A DNA stretch of 64,000 nucleotides from Paenibacillus tuaregi (GCF_900086655.1 NZ_LT575476.1:4745613-4809612), one strand, 5' to 3'; shown: positions 17,332 to 29,784, numbered from the stretch's first letter. Numbers and translations are program-made. The notes: generated by a model from the letters alone, not told the origin.

Positions 17332-18084
17332 CTACGCATCCAGTTTTGTAAGAATTTCGAGGCCATCAGCAGTTACAGCCACTGTATGCTCAAAGTGAGC
17401 ACACCATGAACCGTCCACCGTGACAACCGTCCAATTATCTTCCAGCGTCTTGACGTAACGCTTTCCGATATTGACCATCGGCTCTATTGCAAGCACCATT
17501 CCAGGTTTGAGTCTTGGACCACGGTCTGGAACACCATAGTTAGGAATTTGCGGTTCCTCATGGAGCTTGGCTCCAATACCGTGTCCCACATATTCTCTGA
17601 CTACAGAGAATCCAGCTTCCTCGATGACTTGTTGAATCGCATGCGAGATTGTAAACAAGCGGACATCCGGCTTGACAAGTGCGAGACCAGCGTACAGTGA
17701 ACGCTCCGTTACATCAAGAAGTCTTTGAACTTCATCCGTAATCTTGCCTACTGGATACGTCCAGGCCGAGTCACCGTGGTAACCCTTGTACTCCGCTCCG
17801 ATGTCAAGACTGATAATGTCGCCTTCGTTTAATTTGCGCTTGCCAGGAAATCCATGAACCAGCTCTTCGTTAGTCGAAGCGCATATGCTGTAGGGGAAAC
17901 CGTTATAGTTTTTAAAAGACGGCACTGCGTTTTGACTGCGAATGTACTTGTCAGCGATTTGATCAAGCTCTCCCGTCGTAATACCGGGCTCGATCGCTTG
18001 TGCCAAGATCCGGTGCGTTTCCGCAACAATCCGCCCTGCTTCTCTCATATAGCCTAGTTCCGTTTCGGATTTACAAATGATCAT
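17332..18084 (-). CDS. map: Methionine aminopeptidase, type I
   Basis: A 250-residue enzyme that removes the initiator methionine from nascent proteins. The five metal ligands D94, D105, H168, E201 and E232 are all present. The length fits type Ia without an N-terminal zinc extension. It follows adk by 4 nt and touches the KOW gene, so the three are probably translated from one transcript. Confidence 0.96.
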   Translation of the reverse strand: MIICKSETELGYMREAGRIVAETHRILAQAIEPGITTGELDQIADKYIRSQNAVPSFKNYNGFPYSICASTNEELVHGFPGKRKLNEGDIISLDIGAEYKGYHGDSAWTYPVGKITDEVQRLLDVTERSLYAGLALVKPDVRLFTISHAIQQVIEEAGFSVVREYVGHGIGAKLHEEPQIPNYGVPDRGPRLKPGMVLAIEPMVNIGKRYVKTLEDNWTVVTVDGSWCAHFEHTVAVTADGLEILTKLDA

Positions 18085-18088
18085 TCAG

Positions 18089-18821
<733 letters not shown>

Positions 18822-18824
18822 CGC

Positions 18825-20129
18825 CTACTTATTAATAAACCCTTTGTAATGGCGCTTCATCAACTGGCTTTCAATCGTCTTCATGGTATCCAGTGCAACA
18901 CCGACTACGATCAGAAGAGATGTTCCCCCAATTTGAATTGAGCTAGGTAATCCAGCCCAAGTGCCCAAGGCTATCGGAAGCAGTGAAATTAGTGCCAGGA
19001 AGATTGCACCGGTCATCGTCAGACGTGTCATCACACGTGTGAGGTAAGTTGCCGTTGTTTTCCCTGGGCGAACTCCCGGAATATAACCCCCGTTCTTCTT
19101 CATCTGATCCGCCATTTGAGTCGGATTCATCTGAACAAAGGTGTAGAAGAACGTAAAACCAATAATCATTATGACATACAGCACCATAGCGAGCGGTGCG
19201 CCCTTTTGCATGGAGAAATTGTCAATGATCCACTGAGCCCAAGCATGCGTAGACCAGAAACCAGCAATGATTGATGGGAACTGGAGGAGGGAAACAGCAA
19301 AGATAACCGGGATAACGCCAGCCGCATTGATTTTCAATGGGATATGCGTATTTTGTCCGCCGTACATCTTGTTGCCAACCACCCGTTTTGCATACTGCAC
19401 CGGGATCTTGCGGATCGCCTGTTGGATGTAAATAACACCGACAATAATCAGCGCTACAACCAAGGCAATGATTATAAATTTAGTGATATTCAGGAAGGTT
19501 TGGCCTTCCGCAATGAAATCAGAGTTGATCAAGCTTTGAATGTGTCCTGGAATACCCGCAATGATACTTGCAAAGATAATCAATGAAATACCATTACCAA
19601 TACCCTTCTCCGTAATCTGTTCCCCGAGCCACATCAGGAACGCTGTTCCCGCTGTCAGCACAAGGGCAATCAGAGCATAGTCCGCAAATGTAGCATTTGG
19701 AACCATTTGAGTGCCGTAGATCCGGTTAAAACCGATCGACATTGCAAAGGCTTGAATCACACCCAGCGCAATCGTTAAATAACGAGTGAGCTGTGCTGAT
19801 TTCTTTTTCCCCATCTCACCCTGTTTGGCCCATTCCGCAAGCTTTGGAACGACATCCATGGACAGGAGCTGAACGATGATGGAAGCCGTGATATATGGAT
19901 AGATCCCAAGCGCAAGTATTGAGAACTGCTTCAATGCGCCGCCCGAGAACGTGTTCAGGAGACCGAACAGTGCATTACCTGCTTGATTCGTTGCCGTGAA
20001 CACATCCGTGTTAACACCCGGAACCGGTACGAATGTACCAATCCGGTAGATCAAGAAAATAAACAGAGTAAACAAAATTCGGTTGCGTAGATCCTTCACA
20101 TTCCATATATTCTTGAGGGTTTTAAACAT
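18825..20129 (-). CDS. secY: Protein translocase subunit SecY
   Basis: A 434-residue membrane protein with ten predicted transmembrane helices; it is the protein-conducting channel of the Sec system together with SecE (encoded at 46.3 kb). The N-terminus (KNIWNVKDLRNRILFTLFIF) and the plug-region sequence NTFSGGALKQFSI are standard. Its ATG overlaps the rplO stop codon as TAATG, which implies translational coupling. Confidence 0.97.
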   Translation of the reverse strand: MFKTLKNIWNVKDLRNRILFTLFIFLIYRIGTFVPVPGVNTDVFTATNQAGNALFGLLNTFSGGALKQFSILALGIYPYITASIIVQLLSMDVVPKLAEWAKQGEMGKKKSAQLTRYLTIALGVIQAFAMSIGFNRIYGTQMVPNATFADYALIALVLTAGTAFLMWLGEQITEKGIGNGISLIIFASIIAGIPGHIQSLINSDFIAEGQTFLNITKFIIIALVVALIIVGVIYIQQAIRKIPVQYAKRVVGNKMYGGQNTHIPLKINAAGVIPVIFAVSLLQFPSIIAGFWSTHAWAQWIIDNFSMQKGAPLAMVLYVIMIIGFTFFYTFVQMNPTQMADQMKKNGGYIPGVRPGKTTATYLTRVMTRLTMTGAIFLALISLLPIALGTWAGLPSSIQIGGTSLLIVVGVALDTMKTIESQLMKRHYKGFINK

Positions 20130-20569
20130 TAGATCACCTCGGTTTTACCGCCGGCAGCCTCGATCTTCTCTACCGCAGATTGAGAGAACTTATTTGCTTT
20201 TACAGACAATTTCACTGTAACTTCGCCGTTGCCAAGAATCTTGATTCCGCTCTTCGCGTTCTTCACGATACCTTGTTCCAACAACAGCTCAGGAGTAACC
20301 TCTGTATCCGCCGCAAAGTTGTTAAGTTCCTCGATGTTCACAATCGCATACTCTTTACGGGTTGGGTTAACAAAACCACGTTTTGGCAAGCGACGATACA
20401 GTGGGTTTTGTCCACCTTCGAAGCCCGGACGAACACCACCGCCGGAACGAGCGTTTTGACCTTTGTGACCACGTCCAGATGTTTTACCCATACCGCTACT
20501 TGGTCCGCGACCCACGCGTTTGCGCTCTTTGCGGGAACCAGGAGCTGGGGAAAGCTCATGTAACTTCAT
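20129..20569 (-). CDS. rplO: 50S ribosomal protein L15
   Basis: A 146-residue protein with the Gly/Arg-rich N-terminal extension that threads into 23S rRNA ([20 protein letters not shown]) and a globular C-terminal part. The ATG at 20569 is preceded by AAGGAGGTG; an in-frame upstream ATG overlaps that site. It is coupled to secY by a one-base overlap. Confidence 0.97.
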   Translation of the reverse strand: MKLHELSPAPGSRKERKRVGRGPSSGMGKTSGRGHKGQNARSGGGVRPGFEGGQNPLYRRLPKRGFVNPTRKEYAIVNIEELNNFAADTEVTPELLLEQGIVKNAKSGIKILGNGEVTVKLSVKANKFSQSAVEKIEAAGGKTEVI

Positions 20570-20617
20570 CGTTCGTTGCACCTCCTTCATAATTGTGGGC
20601 TAAAGCTTTATGTTGTC

Positions 20618-20803
20618 TTACTCTTGAATTTCTTGTACAGATACCAAATGACTCACTTGATTAACCATACCACGAATAGCAGGATTGTCGTTGTGAACCA
20701 CTTGTTGGTTGATTTTACGAAGTCCTAAAGTTTTCACGGTAGTACGTTGGTTCTCCGGACGGCCAATCAAACTCCGTACGAGGGTAATTTGAAGTTTTGC
20801 CAT
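20618..20803 (-). CDS. rpmD: 50S ribosomal protein L30
   Basis: A 61-residue protein of the usual L30 length and sequence ([20 protein letters not shown]). The ATG follows AGGGAG. It lies in the rpsE-rpmD-rplO order of the spc operon. Confidence 0.96.
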   Translation of the reverse strand: MAKLQITLVRSLIGRPENQRTTVKTLGLRKINQQVVHNDNPAIRGMVNQVSHLVSVQEIQE

Positions 20804-20815
20804 GAGATTCCCTCC

Positions 20816-21313
20816 TTAACCGAGAAGTTCTTCGACGGATTTACCGCGTAATTTCGCAACATCTTCAGCACGTTTCAGACGGGACAAGCCCTCCAAAGTC
20901 GCGTTGACCATGTTCATGGAATTCGAAGAACCTAAGGATTTTGTCAAAATGTCGCCTACACCAGCAAGTTCAAGTACTGCACGAACTGGTCCGCCAGCGA
21001 TAACTCCAGTACCTTCGGAAGCCGGCTTCAAAAGAACGCGGCCAGCGCCAAAGTGTCCTGTTACAAGGTGAGGAATAGTCGTTCCAACAAGCGGAACGTG
21101 TACCAGATTCTTCTTCGCATCTTCGATACCTTTGCGAATTGCTTCTGGAACTTCGCCCGCTTTACCGATGCCAGCACCAACCCAGCCTTTGCCGTCGCCG
21201 ACAACAACCAGTGCGCTGAAACTAAAACGACGTCCGCCCTTTACAACTTTAGCTACACGATTAATATTTACAACTCTTTCAGTCAGTTCTAAAGCGTTAG
21301 GATCTATACGCAA
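20816..21313 (-). CDS. rpsE: 30S ribosomal protein S5
   Basis: A 165-residue protein at the mRNA entry channel with a role in decoding accuracy. The double-stranded RNA-binding domain and the S5 C-terminal domain ([18 protein letters not shown]) are complete. The start is a TTG at 21313, placed 8 nt after AAAGGAGG. The loop GGRRFSFSA has no change that would suggest spectinomycin resistance, although this is only an eye reading. Confidence 0.96.
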   Translation of the reverse strand: MRIDPNALELTERVVNINRVAKVVKGGRRFSFSALVVVGDGKGWVGAGIGKAGEVPEAIRKGIEDAKKNLVHVPLVGTTIPHLVTGHFGAGRVLLKPASEGTGVIAGGPVRAVLELAGVGDILTKSLGSSNSMNMVNATLEGLSRLKRAEDVAKLRGKSVEELLG

Positions 21314-21340
21314 GTCGTTAACCTCCTTTTAGAAATAATC

Positions 21341-21709
21341 TTAGAATTCAAGACCAGCTTCACGAGCTGCGTCAGCAAGAGCCTGAATCCGTCCATGGTA
21401 CAAGTAGCCACCGCGGTCAAATACCACGTTTTTAACGTTTTTAGCTTGAGCACGTTTTGCAATCAGTTCGCCAACTTGACGGGCAGATTCAACACTACCG
21501 CCGTTGTTGATGCTAGCGCTAAGCTCTTTATCAATTGTAGAAGCAGACGCAAGAGTTACGCCAGCTACGTCATCGATCAATTGAGCATAGATATGTTTGG
21601 AAGAACGGTATACGTTAAGTCTTGGACGTTCAGCCGTTCCTTGGATTTTTTTACGCACACGCAGGTGTCTTTTCAGACGCGCTTTGTTTTTATCCGCTTT
21701 TGTAATCAT
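21341..21709 (-). CDS. rplR: 50S ribosomal protein L18
   Basis: A 122-residue protein that binds 5S rRNA together with L5. It starts [20 protein letters not shown] and ends in EAGLEF. I use the ATG at 21709, which matches the family start. An ATG 9 nt upstream (21718) is closer to GGGAG but leaves only 4 nt of spacing, so the true start is uncertain by three residues. Confidence 0.96.
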   Translation of the reverse strand: MITKADKNKARLKRHLRVRKKIQGTAERPRLNVYRSSKHIYAQLIDDVAGVTLASASTIDKELSASINNGGSVESARQVGELIAKRAQAKNVKNVVFDRGGYLYHGRIQALADAAREAGLEF

Positions 21710-21789
21710 GACTTCCATTTCACTCCCTTCGGTTTACCATACAAGCCGTTTCAATTCAAGCCGCAATCGGGTTATTACCTGTAAGAAGC

Positions 21790-22332
21790 TTACTTCTTCT
21801 TACCAGCTTTACCTTCTTTACGAATAATACGTTCGCCTTCATACTTGATCCCTTTACCTTTGTAAGGCTCAGGCTCGCGTACGGAACGGATTTTAGCAGC
21901 GTATGCACCTACGCGCTCTTTATCGATTCCTTTAACGATGATCTTTGTATTCGCAGGAACTTCGAATTCGATGCCTGGTTCCGGAGTGATTTCAACCGGG
22001 TGGGAGTAACCCACGTTCAGGACGATCTTGTCACCGGATTTACTTGCACGGTATCCAACCCCAACCAGCTCAAGGGATTTGGAGAATCCGTCGGTTACAC
22101 CGCTCACCATGTTGTTCACCACGCTGCGCGTAGTACCATGAAGAGAACGATGAAGTTTATTATCAGAAGGACGTTCTACATTGATTACGTTCTCTTCCAC
22201 AGAAACTTTGATGTCCTTGTGAAGTTCACGAGTCAATGTACCTTTCGGTCCTTTTACCGTAATTACCGAGTTGTCGATTTTAACATCAACACCACTTGGT
22301 ACGTTAATTGGTTTGCGACCAATACGAGACAT
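21790..22332 (-). CDS. rplF: 50S ribosomal protein L6
   Basis: A 180-residue protein with two repeated L6 domains and the C-terminal signature [15 protein letters not shown]; it lies near the factor-binding site. The ATG at 22332 follows AAGGAGGTG; the in-frame GTG upstream is part of that site. Confidence 0.97.
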   Translation of the reverse strand: MSRIGRKPINVPSGVDVKIDNSVITVKGPKGTLTRELHKDIKVSVEENVINVERPSDNKLHRSLHGTTRSVVNNMVSGVTDGFSKSLELVGVGYRASKSGDKIVLNVGYSHPVEITPEPGIEFEVPANTKIIVKGIDKERVGAYAAKIRSVREPEPYKGKGIKYEGERIIRKEGKAGKKK

Positions 22333-22362
22333 TTGCTGCACCTCCTTGTTTTGTGACTTTAA

Positions 22363-22761
22363 TTACCAAACGTAGCAGACAACTTCGCCGCCGGCTTTAG
22401 CCTGACGAGCTTCCTTGTCGGTCATAACACCTTTAGATGTGGAGATAATCGCAATACCTAGACCGCCGAGCACACGTGGAACTTCGTTGCTCTTCGTGTA
22501 CACGCGAAGGCCAGGCTTACTGATTCTTTTCAATCCGGAAATAACGCGCTCGTTATTGGATCCGTATTTCAAGAAAATGCGGATAATCCCTTGTTTATTG
22601 TCATCGATATATTCTGCATCACGGATAAAACCTTCACGCTTCAAGATTTCAGCGATTTGTTTTTTGATCGTGGATGCAGGCATTTCCACAGTTTCGTGAC
22701 GCACTACATTCGCGTTACGAATACGTGTAAGCATATCAGCAATTGGATCTGACATAGTCAT
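22363..22761 (-). CDS. rpsH: 30S ribosomal protein S8
   Basis: A 132-residue primary 16S rRNA-binding protein; in many bacteria it also represses the spc operon by binding its mRNA. The sequence runs from [19 protein letters not shown] to GGEVVCYVW, full length. The ATG has AAGGAGG 9 nt upstream; a second ATG two codons later is possible. Confidence 0.97.
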   Translation of the reverse strand: MTMSDPIADMLTRIRNANVVRHETVEMPASTIKKQIAEILKREGFIRDAEYIDDNKQGIIRIFLKYGSNNERVISGLKRISKPGLRVYTKSNEVPRVLGGLGIAIISTSKGVMTDKEARQAKAGGEVVCYVW

Positions 22762-22792
22762 TCGTGTAAACCTCCTTCCCGTTGTTGATTGT

Positions 22793-22978
22793 TTACCAGC
22801 TTGCTTTTTTCACGCCAGGGATCTGGCCTTTATAAGCTAATTCACGGAAACAAATTCTGCAGATTTTATATTTTTGCAGTACCGAATGTGGACGACCACA
22901 ACGCTCACAACGTGTATATGCACGTACTTTGAACTTTGGTGTGCGTTGTTGTTTAACTTTCATTGAAGTTTTTGCCAC
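22793..22978 (-). CDS. rpsN: 30S ribosomal protein S14, zinc type
   Basis: A 61-residue short S14 with C24, C27, C40 and C43 (CERC...CRIC), the zinc-binding form. A zinc-independent paralog usually exists elsewhere in such genomes; none is seen here. It lies in the standard rplE-rpsN-rpsH order. Confidence 0.97.
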   Translation of the reverse strand: MAKTSMKVKQQRTPKFKVRAYTRCERCGRPHSVLQKYKICRICFRELAYKGQIPGVKKASW

Positions 22979-23022
22979 TTAGCCTGACACCTCCTGATCG
23001 ATTCCAAGAATCGAATTTTTCC

Positions 23023-23565
23023 TTACTTTACAAAAGGCATTCCGAGTCCGGCCAACAGTTCGCGCGACTCTTCATCGGTTTTAGCCGTAGTTACGATTAC
23101 GATATCCATACCGCGCACTTTATCTACTTTGTCATACTCAATCTCAGGGAAGATCAATTGTTCCTTGAGGCCGAGTGTGTAGTTGCCACGTCCATCAAAC
23201 GCTTTGTTAGATACACCGTGGAAGTCACGGACACGTGGAAGGGTTACATTGAACAGCTTGTCGAGGAAGTAGTACATACGCTCACCGCGAAGTGTTACTT
23301 TCACACCGATCGGCATGTTCTCACGAAGTTTAAATCCAGCGATGGATTTCTTCGCACGGGTGATAACTGGCTTTTGACCAGAGATCAGCTGCAGATCATT
23401 CACCGCAGAATCAAGTACTTTCGAGTTAGCTACTGCTTCACCAACACCCATGTTGATGACCACTTTCTCGATTTTAGGCACTTGCATAACCGTTGTATAG
23501 TTAAACTTTTGGATCAAAGCTGGGGTTACTTCATTCAAGAAACGCTCTTTCAATCTTGCTGCCAT
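23023..23565 (-). CDS. rplE: 50S ribosomal protein L5
   Basis: A 180-residue 5S rRNA-binding protein of the central protuberance. It contains the conserved [11 protein letters not shown] and [21 protein letters not shown] segments. The ATG at 23565 follows AAAGGAGG; another ATG in between is out of frame. Confidence 0.97.
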   Translation of the reverse strand: MAARLKERFLNEVTPALIQKFNYTTVMQVPKIEKVVINMGVGEAVANSKVLDSAVNDLQLISGQKPVITRAKKSIAGFKLRENMPIGVKVTLRGERMYYFLDKLFNVTLPRVRDFHGVSNKAFDGRGNYTLGLKEQLIFPEIEYDKVDKVRGMDIVIVTTAKTDEESRELLAGLGMPFVK

Positions 23566-23596
23566 GAATCATGGACCTCCTTTCTTTCTTACTGGA

Positions 23597-23950
23597 TTAG
23601 TCGATCACTTCTCCGGATTTCTTAGCTACACGAACTTTTTTGCCGTTATCCAATACTTTGTAACCGATACGGGTTACTTTTCCGCTCTTAGGATCGACAT
23701 GCATAACGTTCGATGCGTGAATCGGAGCTTCTTGCTCAATAATTCCGCCTTGTGGGTTCAGCTGATTTGGCTTTTGATGTTTCTTCACCATGTTCACGCC
23801 TTCCACAAGCACACGGTTCTCACGAGGGTAAGCAGCGATGACGCGGCCTTTCTTGCCTTTGTCTTTACCACTGATTACGATCACCGTATCGTCTTTTTTG
23901 ACGTGCAGTTTATTGTTGTGGGACTCCAGAATCTTTTTCAATCTAGGCAT
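23597..23950 (-). CDS. rplX: 50S ribosomal protein L24
   Basis: A 117-residue KOW-domain protein that starts 50S assembly. The KOW motif is [20 protein letters not shown] near residue 20. It follows rplN and precedes rplE, the usual spc order. Confidence 0.97.
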   Translation of the reverse strand: MPRLKKILESHNNKLHVKKDDTVIVISGKDKGKKGRVIAAYPRENRVLVEGVNMVKKHQKPNQLNPQGGIIEQEAPIHASNVMHVDPKSGKVTRIGYKVLDNGKKVRVAKKSGEVID

Positions 23951-23992
23951 TTATTACACCTCCCGGTTGCATGAATATAAGGGACTCTTTCT

Positions 23993-24361
23993 TTAGATAA
24001 CTTCCGGAGCCAAGGAAACGATCTTCATGAAATCTCTGTCACGCAGTTCGCGTGCAACAGGTCCGAAAATACGAGTACCACGTGGGCTCTTGTCCTCTTT
24101 AACTACTACAGCTGCGTTCTCGTCGAAAGCGATGTAAGAACCGTCTTTACGGCGCACCGAACGTTTAGTACGAACAACAACCGCTCTAACAACGTCACCT
24201 TTTTTGACAACGCCGCCTGGTGTTGCTTGTTTTACAGAACAAACGATCAAGTCACCGATTTGAGCTGTACGACGACCAGTACCACCCAGAACGCGGATAC
24301 ACATCAATTCCTTCGCTCCAGAGTTGTCAGCAACATGCAATCGTGTAAATGGTTGAATCAT
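23993..24361 (-). CDS. rplN: 50S ribosomal protein L14
   Basis: A 122-residue beta-barrel protein at the intersubunit face. It has the typical start [20 protein letters not shown] and end [12 protein letters not shown]. It lies at the spc operon boundary after rpsQ, with a 35-nt gap and no terminator. Confidence 0.97.
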   Translation of the reverse strand: MIQPFTRLHVADNSGAKELMCIRVLGGTGRRTAQIGDLIVCSVKQATPGGVVKKGDVVRAVVVRTKRSVRRKDGSYIAFDENAAVVVKEDKSPRGTRIFGPVARELRDRDFMKIVSLAPEVI

Positions 24362-24396
24362 TCTAGTATCCTCCTTTCGACTTCAATGACGAGCAA

Positions 24397-24660
24397 TTAG
24401 ATAATAACCGCTTGTTCAACGACTTCTGCAAGTCTCCAGCGTTTATCTTTGGAAAGCGGGCGAGTTTCGATGATTTTCACCGTGTCACCAATTTTCGCAG
24501 TGTTGTTCTCATCATGCGCTTTAAATTTCTTAGTGTATTTAATGCGTTTATGATACAGGTCATGCTTTTTGTAAGTTTCAACAGCTACTACGATGGTTTT
24601 ATCCATTTTGTCGCTGACAACTTTACCAATTTGCACTTTACGGGCATTGCGTTCGCTCAT
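24397..24660 (-). CDS. rpsQ: 30S ribosomal protein S17
   Basis: An 87-residue OB-fold protein that binds 16S rRNA early in assembly. The motif [17 protein letters not shown] and the C-terminal [13 protein letters not shown] are standard. The ATG follows AGGAGG. Confidence 0.97.
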   Translation of the reverse strand: MSERNARKVQIGKVVSDKMDKTIVVAVETYKKHDLYHKRIKYTKKFKAHDENNTAKIGDTVKIIETRPLSKDKRWRLAEVVEQAVII

Positions 24661-24713
24661 GGTTAGCCTCCTTCCTGAATTCAGGCGCTGCTATAAGCTG
24701 CGTCGTGTGTAAC

Positions 24714-24914
24714 TTAGCTAGTAATACCAAGTTCTCTTTCATGTAAAACGGTTTTAGCACGAGCTATGGCCTTACGCACATCACGGATGCGAGTCGGGTT
24801 ATCAAGCTGGCCAGTAGCCAGTTGGAAACGGAGATTAAAGAGTTCTTCTTTAAACCCAGCGATTTTTTGTTCAATTTCAACAGTGGTTAAGTTGCGAAGT
24901 TCATTAGCTTTCAT
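24714..24914 (-). CDS. rpmC: 50S ribosomal protein L29
   Basis: A 66-residue helical hairpin protein at the tunnel exit, part of the docking site for trigger factor and SRP. The ATG at 24914 follows GGTGGTGAAGCAA and lies inside the rplP 3' end (11-nt overlap), so it is translationally coupled. The longer frame to 24938 overlaps rplP further and lacks a ribosome binding site. Confidence 0.96.
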   Translation of the reverse strand: MKANELRNLTTVEIEQKIAGFKEELFNLRFQLATGQLDNPTRIRDVRKAIARAKTVLHERELGITS

Positions 24915-25338
24915 TTGCTTCACCACCCAATTCTTCACGTTTCACAAACTTAGTTTTAACAGGCAGTTTGTGAGCGGCAAGACGCATCGCTTCGCGTGCG
25001 ATTTCCTCCGATACACCAGCAAGTTCAAACATGATCTTACCTGGTTTCACAACTGCAACCCATTTCTCAACGTTACCTTTACCGCTACCCATACGAACCT
25101 CAAGAGGCTTTTGAGTAATCGGCTTATCCGGGAAAATTTTGATCCATACTTTACCACCACGCTTGATGTAACGCGTCATTGCAATACGCGCTGCTTCAAT
25201 CTGACGGTTCGTGATCCAAGATGGTTCAGTTGCTTGCAGGCCGTATTCACCGAAGTTCAATTCAGTGCCGCCTTTAGCTTGACCTCTCAAACTACCGCGT
25301 TGTTGTTTGCGGTGTTTTACACGTTTTGGTACCAACAT
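24904..25338 (-). CDS. rplP: 50S ribosomal protein L16
   Basis: A 144-residue protein near the A-site tRNA elbow, needed for late 50S assembly. It contains the [20 protein letters not shown] segment. It starts 2 nt after the rpsC stop and overlaps rpmC at its end. Confidence 0.97.
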   Translation of the reverse strand: MLVPKRVKHRKQQRGSLRGQAKGGTELNFGEYGLQATEPSWITNRQIEAARIAMTRYIKRGGKVWIKIFPDKPITQKPLEVRMGSGKGNVEKWVAVVKPGKIMFELAGVSEEIAREAMRLAAHKLPVKTKFVKREELGGEANES

Positions 25339-25340
25339 GA

Positions 25341-26006
25341 TTAGTTGCCTCCTTCCTGAGCAGCTTGTTTCTTAGCCGTAGGAAGAACCTCTCCACGATA
25401 AATCCATACTTTTACACCGATACGGCCGTAAGTTGTATGAGCTTCAGCTGTACCGTAGTCAATATCAGCACGAAGCGTATGAAGTGGAACAGTTCCTTCA
25501 CTGTAGCCTTCCGAACGAGCAATTTCAGCACCGCCAAGACGGCCGCTAACTGCTGTTTTAATCCCTTTCGCGCCAGAACGCATTGTTCTTTGAATCGCTT
25601 GTTTCAGAGCACGACGGAAAGAAACGCGACGTTCCAATTGTTGTGCAATGCTTTCTGCGACCAGAATTGCATCCAGCTCAGGGTGTTTGATTTCAGAAAT
25701 ATTGATATGAACTTTCTTGCCACCAGCGATCTTAGTGATATCGTTACGAAGGTTCTCAACTTCAGAACCACCTTTACCGATAACCATACCTGGCTTCGCA
25801 GTGTGGATAGTTACGTTCACACGGTTAGCCGCTCTTTCGATCTCGATACGAGATACTGCGGATTCTTTCAATTTACCTTTAAGGTGTTCACGAATTTTTA
25901 CATCTTCCAGCAAAAGATCACCGAAATCTTTGCCTGCATACCATTTAGATTCCCAATCACGGATAATACCTACCCGCAATCCGACGGGATTTACCTTTTG
26001 GCCCAC
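25341..26006 (-). CDS. rpsC: 30S ribosomal protein S3
   Basis: A 221-residue protein at the mRNA entry tunnel. It has a KH domain ([18 protein letters not shown], about 60-80) and the S3 C-terminal domain ([20 protein letters not shown]). The start is a GTG at 26006 with AAGGAGG 8 nt upstream, giving [13 protein letters not shown]; the frame to 26090 overlaps rplV. Confidence 0.97.
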   Translation of the reverse strand: MGQKVNPVGLRVGIIRDWESKWYAGKDFGDLLLEDVKIREHLKGKLKESAVSRIEIERAANRVNVTIHTAKPGMVIGKGGSEVENLRNDITKIAGGKKVHINISEIKHPELDAILVAESIAQQLERRVSFRRALKQAIQRTMRSGAKGIKTAVSGRLGGAEIARSEGYSEGTVPLHTLRADIDYGTAEAHTTYGRIGVKVWIYRGEVLPTAKKQAAQEGGN

Positions 26007-26019
26007 ACGTTTTCCCTCC

Positions 26020-26352
26020 TTATTTTTCGGATACCACCAAAGTGATGTGGCTGGTGCGTTTGTTGATCCGGCTTGCACGTCCCATAGCACGAGGACGGAA
26101 ACGTTTCATTGTCGGACCTTGGTTAACGAAGATTTCCGAAATAACCAATTTATTTACATCCATAGAATAGTTATGTTCAGCATTCGCAATCGCCGAGTTC
26201 AATAGCTTCTCCACTACTGGCGAAGCAGCTTTAGGAGTGTGGCGAAGAATGGCGATAGCTTCACCCACTTGCTTGCCGCGGATCAGGTCAACCACGAGCT
26301 TAACCTTACGAGCAGCAATACGAATGGATCTTGCATGTGCTTTTGCTTCCAT
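26020..26352 (-). CDS. rplV: 50S ribosomal protein L22
   Basis: A 110-residue protein whose beta-hairpin lines the exit tunnel (near [20 protein letters not shown]). The hairpin has the normal sequence, with no deletion of the kind linked to macrolide resistance. The ATG follows GAGGAGGT. It lies in the rpsS-rplV-rpsC order. Confidence 0.97.
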   Translation of the reverse strand: MEAKAHARSIRIAARKVKLVVDLIRGKQVGEAIAILRHTPKAASPVVEKLLNSAIANAEHNYSMDVNKLVISEIFVNQGPTMKRFRPRAMGRASRINKRTSHITLVVSEK

Positions 26353-26386
26353 GTTTGTTACCTCCTCTCAAACGAAGAACTTCATT

Positions 26387-26665
26387 TTAGCGTCTTGTTT
26401 TCTTATCGTCGTCCGTATGACCTTTGTAGGTACGGGTTGGTGCGAATTCGCCCAACTTGTGTCCTACCATATCTTCAGTTACATATACCGGTACGTGTTT
26501 GCGGCCGTCGTATACGCCGAAAGTGTGTCCGATAAACTGTGGGAAAATGGTGGAACGGCGGGACCAGGTTTTGATCACAACTTTTTTGTTACTTTCGTTC
26601 ACTTCATCCACTTTTTTAAGCAGGTAGCCATCGATGAATGGCCCTTTTTTCAAACTGCGACCCAT
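26387..26665 (-). CDS. rpsS: 30S ribosomal protein S19
   Basis: A 92-residue protein of the 30S head that works with S13. It begins [19 protein letters not shown] and ends [15 protein letters not shown], standard for Firmicutes. Confidence 0.97.
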   Translation of the reverse strand: MGRSLKKGPFIDGYLLKKVDEVNESNKKVVIKTWSRRSTIFPQFIGHTFGVYDGRKHVPVYVTEDMVGHKLGEFAPTRTYKGHTDDDKKTRR

Positions 26666-26740
26666 AGCTTGAATCCTCCCTTCATGAAACCTTTATAAGT
26701 CTCTAACCCGTTAACCGGAGAAGTAATGCGCCTAAGCGTA

Positions 26741-27571
26741 TTACTTCGTGCGACGGCGAACGATGTATTTATCAGAAGCTTTTCCTTTTTTACGCGTTTT
26801 GTAACCAAGGGTTGGTTTGCCCCAAGGAGACAATGGCGATTTACGGCCGATCGGAGCGCGTCCTTCACCACCACCGTGAGGGTGATCGTTAGGGTTCATA
26901 ACTACCCCGCGGACTTCCGGACGTTGACCCAACCAACGGCTGCGGCCAGCTTTACCGATTTTCACAAGCTCGTGGTCTCCGTTACCTACGGAACCGATTG
27001 TAGCGCGGCAAACTTTAAGAAGTTTACGCACTTCACCGGAAGAAAGACGAACTGTGACATATTTTTCTTCTTTACCAAGAAGTTGAGCTTCAGTACCAGC
27101 TGCACGAACAAGCTGTCCGCCTTTGCCTGGTTGAAGTTCGATGTTGTGGATAACTGTACCTACTGGAATGTTCTCCATAGGAAGCGCGTTACCGATTTTA
27201 ATGTCGGCATTTGCACCAGATACTACAACGTCGTCCACTTTCAAGCCCTTAGGAGCAAGAATGTAACGTTTCTCACCGTCTGCATAGTGAATCAAAGCGA
27301 TATTGGAAGTACGGTTCGGGTCATACTCGATTGTAGCAACGCGGCCCGGTATTCCATCTTTGTTCCGTTTGAAGTCGATGATACGATATTTACGTTTGTG
27401 TCCACCACCGTGGTGACGAACCGTAATTTTACCTTGGTTGTTACGGCCAGCAGTTTTGCTAAGCGGCGCAAGCAAGGATTTCTCCGGCACATTTGTTGTG
27501 ATTTCTTCAAAAGTAGACACGGACATAGCGCGTCTTGCCGGGGATGTCGGTTTATACTTTTTGATTGGCAC
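26741..27571 (-). CDS. rplB: 50S ribosomal protein L2
   Basis: A 276-residue protein close to the peptidyl transferase centre. The C-terminal [20 protein letters not shown] holds the conserved histidine important for activity. The start is a GTG at 27571 with TAGGAGGG upstream. It sits in the S10 order rplW-rplB-rpsS. Confidence 0.97.
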   Translation of the reverse strand: MPIKKYKPTSPARRAMSVSTFEEITTNVPEKSLLAPLSKTAGRNNQGKITVRHHGGGHKRKYRIIDFKRNKDGIPGRVATIEYDPNRTSNIALIHYADGEKRYILAPKGLKVDDVVVSGANADIKIGNALPMENIPVGTVIHNIELQPGKGGQLVRAAGTEAQLLGKEEKYVTVRLSSGEVRKLLKVCRATIGSVGNGDHELVKIGKAGRSRWLGQRPEVRGVVMNPNDHPHGGGEGRAPIGRKSPLSPWGKPTLGYKTRKKGKASDKYIVRRRTK

Positions 27572-27600
27572 TTGTTTTCCCTCCTAACTGTGAAAAATTC

Positions 27601-27891
27601 TTATACCGATTCAAAGAACTCCAGCGGTTTGCTGTCGGCCGTAAGTGTTACGAACGCTTTCTTCCATTCGGAAGTGTATCCGAAATGACGTCCGTACCGT
27701 TTTGGCTTCGCAGGGACACGCAAGGTGTTAACATTGCTTACCTTCACGCCAAAGATCGCTTCAATCGCTTGTTTGATCTCAGTTTTGTTCGCACGGATAT
27801 CCACTTCGAACACATATTTCTGTTCGCCCATGTATTCAGCCGTACGTTCTGTGATCACTGGACGTTTGATAACATCACGAGGATCTTTCAT
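27601..27891 (-). CDS. rplW: 50S ribosomal protein L23
   Basis: A 96-residue protein at the tunnel exit, part of the trigger factor docking site. It starts [20 protein letters not shown]. Its ATG overlaps the rplD stop as TAATG, so the two genes are translationally coupled. Confidence 0.97.
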   Translation of the reverse strand: MKDPRDVIKRPVITERTAEYMGEQKYVFEVDIRANKTEIKQAIEAIFGVKVSNVNTLRVPAKPKRYGRHFGYTSEWKKAFVTLTADSKPLEFFESV

Positions 27892-28514
27892 TACGCGAGC
27901 ACCTCCTCTACCTTCTGAACTGCTTCTTTCGTAATGATCAGTTTGTCGTACGTAAGTACGTCAAGAACATTGATGCCATCAGCTGCTACAAATTTCACAC
28001 CCGGAATGTTACGGGCAGAAAGCGCAACGTTGTCATCGTAGCTGGAGCCTACAACCAAAGCTTTGCGTTCTACCTTAAGGTTGTTCAAGATAGCTGCGAA
28101 TTCTTTAGTCTTCGGTGCACCAAAGCTCAATTGATCTAGTACGATAATGTCGTTATCAACAACTTTCGAAGAAAGCGCGGATTTAATCGCCAAACGACGA
28201 ACTTTCTTAGGAAGTTTGAATGCATAACTGCGTGGTGTTGGTCCGAATACGATACCACCACCTACCCATTGTGGAGCGCGGATCGAACCTTGACGAGCGC
28301 GGCCAGTACCTTTTTGTTTCCAAGGCTTACGACCACCGCCGCGTACTTCAGAACGTCCTTTTACTTTGTGAGTGCCTTGACGAAGGGATGCACGTTGCAT
28401 AACAACCGCATCATGAAGGACATGGACGTTCGGCTCGATACCGAATATCGCATCGTTCAATTCAACTTCGCCAACTTGGCTGCCACTGACATTAAAAAGT
28501 GCTACTTTAGGCAT
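27891..28514 (-). CDS. rplD: 50S ribosomal protein L4
   Basis: A 207-residue protein with a long tunnel-lining loop ([20 protein letters not shown], about 65-85) that carries the residues where macrolide-resistance changes occur; KQKGTGRA is the wild-type motif. It starts [19 protein letters not shown]. It is coupled to rplW. Confidence 0.97.
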   Translation of the reverse strand: MPKVALFNVSGSQVGEVELNDAIFGIEPNVHVLHDAVVMQRASLRQGTHKVKGRSEVRGGGRKPWKQKGTGRARQGSIRAPQWVGGGIVFGPTPRSYAFKLPKKVRRLAIKSALSSKVVDNDIIVLDQLSFGAPKTKEFAAILNNLKVERKALVVGSSYDDNVALSARNIPGVKFVAADGINVLDVLTYDKLIITKEAVQKVEEVLA

Positions 28515-28541
28515 TGTTTGTTCCTCCTTTCTTCAGAAGAA

Positions 28542-29165
28542 TTATTTCTTCACCGTTTCTTTGATTTTCACGAAGCCTTTTTTAGGACCCGGTACAGAAC
28601 CTTTCACGAGCAGCACGTTACGTTCAACGTCAACCTTGATGATCTCAAGTCCTTGAATCGTAACCGTTTCGCTACCCATATGTCCTGGCAGGTGTTTGCC
28701 TTTAGGAACACGGTTCGCTTGAATGGAACCCATGGAACCCGGTCTACGATGGTAACGGGAACCGTGAGCCATTGGTCCGCGGCTTTGTCCCCAACGTTTG
28801 ATAACGCCGGCAAAACCTTTACCTTTGGAAATACCAGTTACGTCAACAAATTCACCTTCAGCAAAGACATCAGCTTTAACCTCTTGGCCAACCTCATATC
28901 CTGCCAAATCAATACCGCGAATTTCGCGAACGTAGCGCTTAGGTGCAGTATTAGCCTTTTTGGCATGTCCTGCTTCTGGTTTGTTAGCTGCTTTCTCTTT
29001 CTTATCAGAGAAACCAAGCTGTACCGCTTCATAACCGTCGTTCTCAGCATCCTTCTTCTGCAAAACAACATTGGGGCCTGCTTCGATTACAGTTACAGGG
29101 ATTACATTACCTTCAGCGGTAAATACTTGAGTCATTCCAAGTTTTCTTCCTAAGATACCTTTCAT
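28542..29165 (-). CDS. rplC: 50S ribosomal protein L3
   Basis: A 207-residue assembly-starting protein whose loop reaches the peptidyl transferase centre. It begins [20 protein letters not shown] and has the [23 protein letters not shown] core. The ATG follows GAGGTG. Confidence 0.97.
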   Translation of the reverse strand: MKGILGRKLGMTQVFTAEGNVIPVTVIEAGPNVVLQKKDAENDGYEAVQLGFSDKKEKAANKPEAGHAKKANTAPKRYVREIRGIDLAGYEVGQEVKADVFAEGEFVDVTGISKGKGFAGVIKRWGQSRGPMAHGSRYHRRPGSMGSIQANRVPKGKHLPGHMGSETVTIQGLEIIKVDVERNVLLVKGSVPGPKKGFVKIKETVKK

Positions 29166-29210
29166 GTTGACACCTCATTTCCTTTCCTAATCACAATGCA
29201 TTTTATTGAC

Positions 29211-29534
<324 letters not shown>

Positions 29535-29659
29535 CTATCGCCCAATTTATTATCGGACATACTCCGTGAAAATTTTCCAATCACACTGCCTCATGGCAAA
29601 GGGGCCGGGTGTGTCGGTAACCTCTCACATCATCGCAACGTCACAGAACAACATTCATT

Positions 29660-29688
29660 ATTATATAGAATCCATAGGCTGAATGCAA
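29660..29688 (-). promoter_or_regulatory. Sigma-A promoter of the S10-spc-alpha cluster
   Basis: The -35 TTGCAT (29688-29683) and a perfect -10 TATAAT (29665-29660) are 17 bp apart. The predicted leader before rpsJ is about 130 nt. Apart from this promoter and the tuf terminator I see nothing in the 380-bp gap 29520-29898. With no clear terminator until past rplQ, the whole cluster is probably one long transcript. Confidence 0.8.
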
Positions 29689-29784
29689 GCATAATATACA
29701 AAAAACTTTGCAAGCTCACAGATGATATATTTACCAGTGTGCTTAACGCTTCCAGTCACCCAATACAGCTTTCTTCTATTATAA